DNA from: Sporosarcina cascadiensis
GTDB taxonomy: Bacteria; Bacillota; Bacilli; Bacillales_A; Planococcaceae
Direction: 5' to 3'
Length of the DNA: 64,000 nucleotides
Assembly (NCBI RefSeq): GCF_009650995.1
Contig: NZ_WHVV01000008.1
Span: 106,682 to 170,681 of the forward strand
Shown in pieces: positions 33,672 to 42,542 of this stretch. Under the pieces are notes generated by a model. The model ran no database searches and had not been told where the DNA came from. It saw only the letters and a program-made list of their open reading frames with translations. The position numbers and the translations under genes were made by a program. How positions within the stretch are numbered: the stretch's first letter is position 1; every line of letters begins with the position of its first letter.

Positions 33672-34238
33672 ATGAAAGGAATGATTCCCTCGAATTATCA
33701 AATCCCTTATCTCATGTTCAACTGTTGTATGCCGGTTTATATTCCACTTTGTAACAATATGCATTCTTACCGTTATCCTACGCAGCCGTCATATACAACT
33801 AACGCACCCTCTCCGTCAGCAACCATAACTGATTATGGTCCTTCCCCATTTGTCGTCAACATCGAAGAGGCGGCAAAACAAAATAACACATTTCGCACAG
33901 CACTATGGACAGGAGAATATCTGCAGCTAACTTTAATGAGCTTAGAAGTTGGCGAAGCCATCGGATTAGAAATGCATCCTGATGTTGATCAATTTATTCG
34001 GATCGAAGCAGGTGAAGGACTTGTCCAAATGGGAGATAGAAAGGAGCAGCTGGATTTCAAGCGCAAAGTATATGATGACTTCATTTTCATCATTCCAGCC
34101 GGCAAATGGCATAACCTCACGAACACAGGTACACAACCGCTAAAATTATATTCCATTTATGCTCCACCGGAACACCCTTACGGCACTGTACACGCAACGA
34201 AAGAAATTGCACAAGCTGCAGAGTATCACAATGGATGA
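33672..34238 (+). CDS. Cupin-domain protein with Pro/Tyr-rich N-terminus, probable spore-coat protein
   Basis: An up to 188-aa protein. Residues 1-58 are rich in Tyr, Pro, Cys and Asn (IPYLMFNCCMPVYIP), like many coat proteins. The rest is a single cupin barrel starting PFVVNIEEAAKQNNTFRTAL, with the first metal motif in GLEMHPDVDQFIRIEAGEG and the second in IPAGKWHNLTNTG, then LYSIYAPPEHPYGTVHATK. Such cupins are common in Bacillus and clostridia. A sigma-K-like promoter suggests late mother-cell expression. The ATG at 33672 lacks a clear ribosome site, and M4 (33681) or later codons remain possible. A terminator follows. Confidence 0.72.
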   Translation: MKGMIPSNYQIPYLMFNCCMPVYIPLCNNMHSYRYPTQPSYTTNAPSPSATITDYGPSPFVVNIEEAAKQNNTFRTALWTGEYLQLTLMSLEVGEAIGLEMHPDVDQFIRIEAGEGLVQMGDRKEQLDFKRKVYDDFIFIIPAGKWHNLTNTGTQPLKLYSIYAPPEHPYGTVHATKEIAQAAEYHNG

Positions 34239-34241
34239 ATA

Positions 34242-34283
34242 AAAAATACACGTCTCCGTTAGTCAAGAGACGTGTATTTTTTA
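34242..34283. terminator. Strong bidirectional terminator
   Basis: Perfect 16-bp arms (34242-34257 and 34268-34283) with a 10-base loop; poly-A/poly-T flanks serve both the cupin gene and the convergent hxlR-type gene. Confidence 0.9.
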
Positions 34284-34284
34284 T

Positions 34285-34647
34285 TCATAGTACGTGTTTT
34301 TGCTGTTCCTGAAGTAACCCCATCTTCTGCTTGTGCATCACATGGTTCTCTCCCCATTCATGCATCGCTTCCAAAATAGGTCCCAGCGATCTGCCGTAAT
34401 CTGTCATCGAGTACTCTACTTTCGGCGGCACTTGCGGATAGACGACGCGCTGAATGATGTCTTCCTCTTCCAACTCACGAAGCTGTTTCGTCAGCATTTT
34501 TTGTGTAATCCCAGGCATGCTGCGCTTCAGTTCACTAAAACGTTTCGTCCCTTCATGAAGCAAATGAAGCAAGATCACAGGCTTCCACTTTCCCACCACA
34601 ATCTCCAAGGCTTCTTCTACTTTGCATTGCGATACTTCTATTTTCAT
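34285..34647 (-). CDS. HxlR family transcriptional regulator
   Basis: A 120-aa winged-helix protein of the HxlR/MarR-like class. The family motif VVGKWKPVILLHLLHEG is followed by RFSELKRSMPGITQKMLTKQ, LRELEEEDIIQR and PPKVEYSMTDYG. A Cys at residue 8 in VSQCKVEEA is at the place where YodB/CatR-type members carry the redox-sensing Cys, so quinone or thiol stress sensing is plausible. ATG 34645-34647 is preceded by TTGGAGGAATC. Divergent from a nitroreductase gene, its probable target; a palindrome in the gap is the likely operator. Confidence 0.88.
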   Translation of the reverse strand: MKIEVSQCKVEEALEIVVGKWKPVILLHLLHEGTKRFSELKRSMPGITQKMLTKQLRELEEEDIIQRVVYPQVPPKVEYSMTDYGRSLGPILEAMHEWGENHVMHKQKMGLLQEQQKHVL

Positions 34648-34660
34648 TCTGATTCCTCCA

Positions 34661-34682
34661 ATAGTATCTTTTCGTATACTAT
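34661..34682. promoter_or_regulatory. Probable HxlR operator
   Basis: ATAGTAT (34661-34667) and ATACTAT (34676-34682) form a 7-bp inverted repeat with an 8-base spacer, 14 bases upstream of the hxlR-type start codon and between the two divergent genes. Confidence 0.55.
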
Positions 34683-34786
34683 ACAACTTAAAAGTGGGTA
34701 CTTCTCCATTTCATCATTACATCTTATACTAACAGAGAAGCCAATAAAAATATATGGCTGTATGCAAAATAACGGAGGTTTTGATA

Positions 34787-35386
34787 ATGTCAAAAACATT
34801 TACAGAAGCAGTGGAGAGCCGGCGTTCTGTTTACGCAATCAGCGGTGAACCGGTTATTTCCGATGAAAGAATTGAAGAACTCATTGTACATGCAGTTACA
34901 CATACACCATCCGCATTTAATTCGCAGTCAGGACGTGTAATCGTGCTGCTTGGTAATTCCCATAAAAAGTTATGGAAAATCACGGAGGATACGCTGCGTA
35001 AAATAGTTCCTGCCGAAAGATTTCATACCACAGAAGAACGCATAGCGTCGTTCGGCAGCGGATACGGTACGGTCCTGTTCTTTGAAGACATGGCACTGGT
35101 CGAATCACTGCAAAACCAGTTCCCAGCGTACAAGGACAACTTCCCCATCTGGTCGCTGCAGTCTTCCGGCATGCTGCAATACGTCATCTGGACATCACTT
35201 CAGGAAGAAGGATTTGGTTCCAGCCTGCAGCATTATAATCCATTGATCGATGACGAAGTGAAAAGACAATGGGAAGTTCCTGATTCGTGGAAACTGATCG
35301 CACAAATGCCTTTCGGCAAGCCATTAATGGAAGCAGGCGAGAAAGAAATCAAGCCAGTGGAAGACCGGCTGAAAGTATTTAAATGA
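34787..35386 (+). CDS. Nitroreductase family FMN oxidoreductase
   Basis: A 199-aa flavoprotein of the nitroreductase fold, of the YdgI/MhqN-like group. FMN-binding parts: ESRRSVYAISGEPVISDERI near the start, THTPSAFNSQSGRVIVLLG, and EEGFGSSLQHYNPLIDDEV near the end. Expected to reduce nitro compounds or quinones with NAD(P)H, as a detoxifying enzyme. Start ATG 34787-34789 follows ACGGAGG. The divergent HxlR-type regulator with a candidate sensing Cys strengthens a link to electrophile stress. Confidence 0.86.
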   Translation: MSKTFTEAVESRRSVYAISGEPVISDERIEELIVHAVTHTPSAFNSQSGRVIVLLGNSHKKLWKITEDTLRKIVPAERFHTTEERIASFGSGYGTVLFFEDMALVESLQNQFPAYKDNFPIWSLQSSGMLQYVIWTSLQEEGFGSSLQHYNPLIDDEVKRQWEVPDSWKLIAQMPFGKPLMEAGEKEIKPVEDRLKVFK

Positions 35387-35579
35387 AGTGAGCTATCCAC
35401 CACTTAACACCCTTCCTTTCGGGTTGTGTGAAGTGGGGGCTTCTCGACTTATCATCACTTTTAATAGCTGATGAAAACGGATCGAGCTATCCCTCTTGTT
35501 CCAAGGATTGTTGTTTAGTTTTATGGTCATGCCAACCTTTAACTTGCCTTCGTTTTTGACGTTGATGACGGCTTTCTAA

Positions 35580-35747
35580 TTCCTGTCGCGTACGAATCCA
35601 CACCTGCAGAAGAAAGCACCATTCAGAAAGGGCTACCTGTTTTATGTATCTACATCTGGAGCAGGTTTTGTTCAAAGGGAACCACTTGCTGATTATGACA
35701 AGTTGCTTCCTTTATTCAACTATATCTATTGCGATAAAGTTGTATAG
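35580..35747 (+). pseudogene. Possible C-terminal gene remnant
   Basis: In the 513-base stretch between the nitroreductase and the collagen-like gene, a frame of 55 codons following a TAA at 35577-35579 ends at TAG 35745-35747. It reads KGYLFYVSTSGAGFVQRE and LADYDKLLPLFNYIYCDKVV, which has natural protein character but no start or ribosome site. Likely the tail of a gene whose beginning is lost. I do not recognise the family. Another hairpin (35398-35434, CCACTT/AAGTGG with further pairing) follows the nitroreductase. Confidence 0.3.
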
Positions 35748-35799
35748 TTTTGAAAAGCAACTGAATTTTATTTAAAAACGAACAATCAAGAAATTAAAT

Positions 35800-35852
35800 A
35801 AGACACTCTATAGAGAGACTGCTTACGAAGTGTCAACTCTATAAAGTGTCTT
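35800..35852 (-). terminator. Terminator of the collagen-like gene
   Basis: Arms of about 15 bp (35800-35814 and 35837-35852; AAGACACTcTATAGAG against CTCTATAaAGTGTCTT) with one mismatch lie downstream of the stop codon; the minus-strand product ends in TTATTTAATTT. Confidence 0.7.
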
Positions 35853-35899
35853 TTTATTCTATACAAAATCTAAAATAATTAGTTACCGCCTAGTTCTTC

Positions 35900-37807
<1,908 letters not shown>

Positions 37808-37831
37808 ATTAAAACCCCCTTCTCATTTTGT

Positions 37832-37866
37832 AGAACGCCATGCAGGTTAACCTTTCATGGCGTTCT
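37832..37866 (-). promoter_or_regulatory. Leader hairpin of the collagen-like gene
   Basis: A perfect 11-bp stem (AGAACGCCATG at 37832-37842, CATGGCGTTCT at 37856-37866) lies 25 bases upstream of the start codon, just before the ribosome site. The loop contains the palindrome AGGTTAACCT. It lacks a T run, so it is more likely a stability or translation element than a terminator. The 358-base divergent region (37808-38165) holds no gene. Confidence 0.5.
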
Positions 37867-38053
37867 CATGCATAGTTTATTCTTTGCGGTAGAAAGAGAT
37901 TGTACAATTGGACCGGCAAAACAGATTTCGCTTATGACACGGCTTTCTAAAGTTAATAAACGCCTTTTGCGTCTCTATTTTAAATAGCACCTTTCCCTCT
38001 TAACTTTCCTGACTTTCATTAAATTCGGAGGAATTAGCCTAATAAAGTTGGTA

Positions 38054-38081
38054 ACTACCCTATATAACTTCACATATGATA
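38054..38081 (+). promoter_or_regulatory. Sigma-K-like promoter of the spore-surface operon
   Basis: AC (38054-38055), 17 bases, CATATGATA (38073-38081) fits AC-N16/17-CATAnnnTA. It lies 84 bases upstream of the first gene, whose ribosome site AAAAGGAG follows. Confidence 0.5.
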
Positions 38082-38165
38082 CATGGCATCGCACCTGATT
38101 TAGCATGGGACCATTTCAATCAGGTTCAAATAAATGTAATGACTATGAAAAGGAGTGAATAGTAT

Positions 38166-38573
38166 ATGTCGATGCCGAATATTCCAAATATCACGCCGGA
38201 TATTTCATTGGAACGCTGTAAGACTATCGAGCTCTTATTGAATTCAATAGCGCTAGAGGAAATTGCTTTATCTCATGTTATGAATGCGGAGGCGGAGAAG
38301 CTCCAACTTTTTTTAGCAAAACATTCGGGTTGTATCGAGGATGTTTGGAAAATGAATAATAGCATTAACAAAACACTGAGAACCATCGTCAAGTCGCAAA
38401 TGCTTTTACAGTTTAAACTGGAAGATGTATTAGAACTTGATTGTGACAGTTGTAAACCTTGTAGACCTTGTAAACCTAAACCCCGGAATTGCTGTCACAA
38501 AGGCACGTCAAATTCAGACTGTCATTGTAACTGCAGCTCTGCAAAAAAAGATGGAAAGCACAACTCTCATTAA
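38166..38573 (+). CDS. Spore-surface protein with the collagen-protein N-terminal domain and Cys-rich tail
   Basis: A 135-aa protein. Residues 1-95 ([20 protein letters not shown], then LLLNSIALEEIALSHVMNAE) are homologous to the N-terminal domain of the divergent collagen-like protein, including the EE and NAE positions. Instead of collagen triplets the tail has CDSCKPCRPCKP, CCHKG and CHCNC, about ten cysteines suited to disulfide cross-linking or metal binding. It may anchor or cap the collagen-like filaments. First gene behind a sigma-K-like promoter; AAAAGGAGTG precedes the ATG. Confidence 0.7.
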   Translation: MSMPNIPNITPDISLERCKTIELLLNSIALEEIALSHVMNAEAEKLQLFLAKHSGCIEDVWKMNNSINKTLRTIVKSQMLLQFKLEDVLELDCDSCKPCRPCKPKPRNCCHKGTSNSDCHCNCSSAKKDGKHNSH

Positions 38574-38606
38574 TACAATCATCCTGTTTTGAAAGAAGGG
38601 ATAATT

Positions 38607-39074
38607 ATGAAATGCTTGGAATCAGATTCGCAATCTATTTTTTCAGAAAGCGAATCTCATTTTTTACATGCCGTACCTAATTATCTCCAACTCCTGATCA
38701 CTCATTTGCACTCTTTCGAAGTTTCCACTGACGAGAGTCAATTATCCAATCTAGAAACAACACTCATCTCATCTTTAGCTTTAATTGAACATATTCATGC
38801 GTACTATTTTCATCGCAAAGTTCTTATAGGAGGAAAGCAGTTTTTTCTAAATGGAAGAAACATACAATTCGTGATGCAACAGTTCCAGCAAGAGCTATGG
38901 AGTTGCACATTTGTTCATCAAAAGTGCAAACAGCATTGTGAAAAAATCCTCAATCAAATTCAATCCTATTATGATTGTGACTTTGTCATTTTTATCAAAA
39001 AGGCTCCTTCAGTAAAAACCGCTTGGATATCCGAGAAAATTCTAGATATTCGTTATGTAAAAGGAGATAGATAG
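38607..39074 (+). CDS. Uncharacterised protein of the spore-surface cluster
   Basis: A 155-aa soluble protein, not recognised. ATG at 38607-38609 has GAAGGG six to nine bases ahead; a TTG at 38589 is less likely. It is rich in His, Phe and Ser, with helical stretches (LSNLETTLISSLALIEHIHA, IQFVMQQFQQELWSCTFVH) and a few Cys. The frame ends 0 bases before the next gene's start. Its position between a surface protein and glycosyltransferases suggests spore-surface assembly, by context only. Confidence 0.6.
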   Translation: MKCLESDSQSIFSESESHFLHAVPNYLQLLITHLHSFEVSTDESQLSNLETTLISSLALIEHIHAYYFHRKVLIGGKQFFLNGRNIQFVMQQFQQELWSCTFVHQKCKQHCEKILNQIQSYYDCDFVIFIKKAPSVKTAWISEKILDIRYVKGDR

Positions 39075-40118
39075 ATGAAAAAAAATCCAATGATCAGTTT
39101 ATGTATGATCGTTAAAGACGAAGAAGACCGAATAGAAACATGTTTGAAAAGTGTGAGCGGAATAGCAGACGAAATTATCATTGTTGATACGGGATCAACG
39201 GATCAGACAATAAAATTATGCCAGCAATTTGCGAACGTAAAAATTCTTTATTATGATTGGGATCAGCATTTTGCAAACGCCCGAAATTTCGGCATAAATC
39301 ATGCGAGCGGCGACTGGATTTTATGGTTGGATGCGGATGAAGAATTGGATGTACTTTCTTGGGAAACAGTAAACGATCAACTAGCACAACAAGAAGAAGC
39401 AACCGTCATCCAATTGCCTGTTCTTAATTATGTTGGCGACCGTCTGCCGGTCCAACCTGAACTGGTTTTTACCTATTATCAGACACGATTATTTCGGAAC
39501 TTTAAAGGCTACCAATTTTTTAATCGTATCCATGAAACCCTCAAATTGCCTGCAGATGCCAATATCGCATATTTAACAGCCAAAATTCACCACTACGGAT
39601 ATATCACGGAGATTGAAAGGAAGAAAGATAAAGAAACCCGAAATATTGAATTATTGCAACTTGATGCCGGAGAATTGGAAGAGAATCCATGGAACGCCTA
39701 CCATCTGGCAAGCGAATATTACCGCAGGCAAGAATATACACAAGCATTTCAGTATTTGAATCTGTCCATCTATTCTTTCTTACAGAAAATGATCAAACCT
39801 CCCTCGATTCTTTATCGTTTAAAATATGCTATCTTAATTGAAACAAAAAGCTTAGAAGGAGCCTGGCCAAGTATCGAAAAAGCTATTGACCTCTATCCTG
39901 ACTATGTCGATCTCCACTTTTTCAAAGGCACCATTCTCTTCGAAAAAGGAAGATATCAAGAGGCGCTGGAGGCTTTCGACAAATGCCTGGAATTAGGGGA
40001 GGACCATAAAGAACATTTAATTTGGCAAGGCACCGGCAGCTACTTAGCAATGGAATATAAGAATAAGTGTCAAAAAAAGATAGAAGAAGGATTATACGAT
40101 AAAGGCGGGGAAACTTGA
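39075..40118 (+). CDS. Family 2 glycosyltransferase with TPR tail
   Basis: A 347-aa cytoplasmic glycosyltransferase. GT-A domain markers: MISLCMIVKDEEDRIETCLK, IIIVDTGSTDQT and the metal-binding DADEE in WILWLDADEELD. From about residue 215 TPR-like helices appear (HLASEYYRRQEYTQAFQYL, FKGTILFEKGRYQEALEAF). This architecture is known for enzymes that glycosylate proteins. Likely target here: the Thr-rich collagen-like repeats or the spore surface. Ribosome site AAAGGAGATAG lies in the end of the previous gene. Its stop overlaps the next start. Confidence 0.8.
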   Translation: MKKNPMISLCMIVKDEEDRIETCLKSVSGIADEIIIVDTGSTDQTIKLCQQFANVKILYYDWDQHFANARNFGINHASGDWILWLDADEELDVLSWETVNDQLAQQEEATVIQLPVLNYVGDRLPVQPELVFTYYQTRLFRNFKGYQFFNRIHETLKLPADANIAYLTAKIHHYGYITEIERKKDKETRNIELLQLDAGELEENPWNAYHLASEYYRRQEYTQAFQYLNLSIYSFLQKMIKPPSILYRLKYAILIETKSLEGAWPSIEKAIDLYPDYVDLHFFKGTILFEKGRYQEALEAFDKCLELGEDHKEHLIWQGTGSYLAMEYKNKCQKKIEEGLYDKGGET

Positions 40119-41188
40119 AAAGGGTACTCTATATTGGTTGGATTGGCTTTGAAAACTTAGGCGATGAATTGATGTATGATCTTTTTAAGGAGCATTTTGC
40201 TGTACTCGGCGAAGGATATTCTTTAGATTTTGTCAATGTTGAAATGAAATATTTGAAAAACGTTTCACCCGGCGACTATGATTTAGTTGTTCTTGGCGGA
40301 GGATCAATTTTAAACGGACCTGGCGTCACCATCTCGCCATACGTTATTGACTTCTTATATAATGCAGTAATGCTGAATAAAAAGGTGATGATGTGGGGGA
40401 CGGGAATTGACTGGCTGCCCAAGTCTTCCATCTCTTTATTAGAAAATCCTCAGGAGCGTTTCCTATTAGACATTTCGGATCTCACAATGATGAAAATTCG
40501 AACTGTATTCTCTCAAAGTATATGGTCAGGGGTCAGGGGACCACTTACAAAAAAGATTTTCGATCAGATTGATCCAACTAACCAGATTGAGATTTCAGGA
40601 GATTCCGCATTTTTATTAAATTTGGAAAGGAAGAAAGTTCCAGAGCAAAAGATCATCGGGGTTAATTGGGGAACGAGCTTCAACAATGTTTACGGACAAA
40701 ATGAGGAAAGTGTAGAAGACCAATTAGCCTTGGCTTTGCAAACATTAATCGCACAAGGCTATAAAGTACATTTGTATCTTGTCTGGCAGAAAGATATGGA
40801 GGCATCCGTCCGGCTGTATCACAAAATAAATGACAGCGATCACGTCACGATGCCAGTATTATATGATCAGAATGAATTAATGGAACGAATGCAGGACTTT
40901 GAATATACTATAAATTTCAAACTACATGCTAATTATCTTTCACTCGCAGCCCAAGTCCCGTTTATCGCCCTTGGATATCGTTTTAAAATATATGATTTCA
41001 TTAAATCTATAGAAGCAGATTCATTAGTAGTCGACATGGATTCCGCAACCATCGCAGAAGATTTATTACAGGTCCATGAACAACTTCTATCCAATAAGGA
41101 CACTTTTATGAGCAAAATTGAGACAAAGCGAAGTCTGTACGCACAAAGGCTGCTTGAACCCTTTGCAGCTAAACTCTATTTACACTGA
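40115..41188 (+). CDS. Polysaccharide pyruvyl transferase family protein
   Basis: A 357-aa protein of the pyruvyl transferase (CsaB-like) family. The N-terminus has YIGWIGFENLGDELMYDLF, the middle VVLGGGSILNGPG and MMWGTGIDWLP, and the C-terminal half EISGDSAFLLNLE, IIGVNWGTSFNNVYG and FKLHANYLSLAAQVPFIALG. Members add ketal pyruvate to sugars or transfer sugars. Start is TTG (40115-40117) within the TTGA overlap with the preceding gene. It may add pyruvylated sugars to spore-surface glycans, which would be an inference from context. Confidence 0.75.
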   Translation: MKRVLYIGWIGFENLGDELMYDLFKEHFAVLGEGYSLDFVNVEMKYLKNVSPGDYDLVVLGGGSILNGPGVTISPYVIDFLYNAVMLNKKVMMWGTGIDWLPKSSISLLENPQERFLLDISDLTMMKIRTVFSQSIWSGVRGPLTKKIFDQIDPTNQIEISGDSAFLLNLERKKVPEQKIIGVNWGTSFNNVYGQNEESVEDQLALALQTLIAQGYKVHLYLVWQKDMEASVRLYHKINDSDHVTMPVLYDQNELMERMQDFEYTINFKLHANYLSLAAQVPFIALGYRFKIYDFIKSIEADSLVVDMDSATIAEDLLQVHEQLLSNKDTFMSKIETKRSLYAQRLLEPFAAKLYLH

Positions 41189-41198
41189 CAAACAAATT

Positions 41199-41234
41199 AG
41201 CAGGGACAAGATGGATTTCCATCTTGCCCCTGCT
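41199..41234. terminator. Bidirectional terminator
   Basis: Arms AGCAGGGaCAAGATGG (41199-41214) and CCATCTTGcCCCTGCT (41219-41234), one mismatch, between the convergent pyruvyl transferase and glycosyltransferase genes. Confidence 0.85.
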
Positions 41235-41240
41235 TTCTCT

Positions 41241-42320
41241 CTATTTCTCACGGTATTCTTCAAAAAAACTTTCATTATTCTTGATTACAGGATCCTCCGG
41301 ACGATATTGCTTAGCAAGAAGATTTTGGTCAATTGCCGCTTGAACATCCCCTGTTTTCCAATAACAAACGCAAAGCTGCAAATGGGGATACCATGTGGAA
41401 AAACTTTTATTTGTAAACCCCATGTCCTCCTCTATTTCAATTTCCACTGCTGTTTTATACCAAAAAACCGCCTTTTGAAAAAGACCTTTCTCCTTATATA
41501 TGTCTCCTATTCTGCATGCTGCTTCGGGACGAGGTATATCATATTTCAGTGTACTGACCAAAGCCTCCATTTCCTCTTTAGGTTGTTTTAAGACACGATA
41601 GCAATCGGCCATATACAAACAAGCACGAATGATATCCTCAACCCATCCTTTTTCCGTTGCTAAAAATTCAGCATACTGTTCTAGAGCCTTCTCGAAGCAG
41701 CCATGATCCTTTAGTTCATTCGCAAAATAAAAAAGATCTCTAGCTGTAAATTCCTCTCCTGCTTCACGTCTTTTTTCATAAATGCGCAAATTCCTGCCCT
41801 TAGATTGATTCTTCTTTTTCTTATTGGATTTCTTATGAGTGACAGAGATGTCAGACGTGAGTGTATTTCCGTTTACAAGCAGCACTTCATGGACAGGTCC
41901 GGTCCATTTAAAATTGCGAGCCCTTTTGACCAGCCTATTTCTTCGGAATGAAAAAGATGGATTTCCATACTCATCAAAAGCTACGTCATATAACATGGAG
42001 ACCACATCAATATTCGGATCTATGCTCTCTTTTAAACGAGCCAGTTTCTCCCCGTCGACATTCAGCAGTACATCATCCGCATCCATCCATAAGATATATT
42101 CCTGTGTAGCTCGTTGAAATGCAAAATTCCTAGCAGCTGAAAAATCATCAATCCACTCAAAATCAAAAATTTTGTCTGTAAACTTTCTTGCAATTTCCTT
42201 CGTTCTGTCAATGGATCCAGTATCAACTATCACGATTTCCTCACATAAGTGCGCCACGCTATTCAAACACTGCTCTAGCACTTCTTCTTCATCTCTTACG
42301 ATCATGCACAAACTAATCAT
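41241..42320 (-). CDS. Family 2 glycosyltransferase with TPR tail (second)
   Basis: A 359-aa glycosyltransferase similar in layout to the one at 39075 but on the other strand. It begins MISLCMIVRDEEEVLEQCLN, has IVIVDTGSIDRTKEIARKF and the DxD-like DADD in ILWMDADDVLLN, a basic linker with KKSNKKKKNQSK, and TPR-like C-terminal helices. The fold resembles protein glycosyltransferases such as SunS. ATG 42318-42320 follows AAAAGGAGAC. A sigma-K-like AC-N16-CATATAATG upstream (one mismatch) suggests coexpression with the spore cluster. Confidence 0.78.
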   Translation of the reverse strand: MISLCMIVRDEEEVLEQCLNSVAHLCEEIVIVDTGSIDRTKEIARKFTDKIFDFEWIDDFSAARNFAFQRATQEYILWMDADDVLLNVDGEKLARLKESIDPNIDVVSMLYDVAFDEYGNPSFSFRRNRLVKRARNFKWTGPVHEVLLVNGNTLTSDISVTHKKSNKKKKNQSKGRNLRIYEKRREAGEEFTARDLFYFANELKDHGCFEKALEQYAEFLATEKGWVEDIIRACLYMADCYRVLKQPKEEMEALVSTLKYDIPRPEAACRIGDIYKEKGLFQKAVFWYKTAVEIEIEEDMGFTNKSFSTWYPHLQLCVCYWKTGDVQAAIDQNLLAKQYRPEDPVIKNNESFFEEYREK

Positions 42321-42467
42321 ACAAGTCTCCTTTTGGGTTATGCTCTCTCCTCATTATATGTGTAATATTAACAGCAGTACTGGGTAATGAATATGAGAGT
42401 ATGGCGGTTATCTATCCTGTGGTTAGTACTTTTGAAAAAGTCTGAAGTTGTTGATGTGTTTCTCCGC

Positions 42468-42493
42468 AAAATCCCCAATTGAGCGGGGATTTT
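42468..42493 (-). terminator. Hairpin downstream of the Bce-type permease gene
   Basis: Arms AAAATCCCC (42468-42476) and GGGGATTTT (42485-42493) with an 8-base loop lie in the gap after the permease stop codon. Terminator function is likely for the minus strand. Confidence 0.6.
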
Positions 42494-42542
42494 CTCTGTC
42501 AATCTAATGAAATTGCCGGTAATCTCTTTTGCGGTATCCATC

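Noticed and set aside
35487..35675. Minus-strand 62-codon frame in the remnant region
   Set aside because: No ribosome site or recognisable domain; the plus-strand remnant in the same place looks more protein-like.
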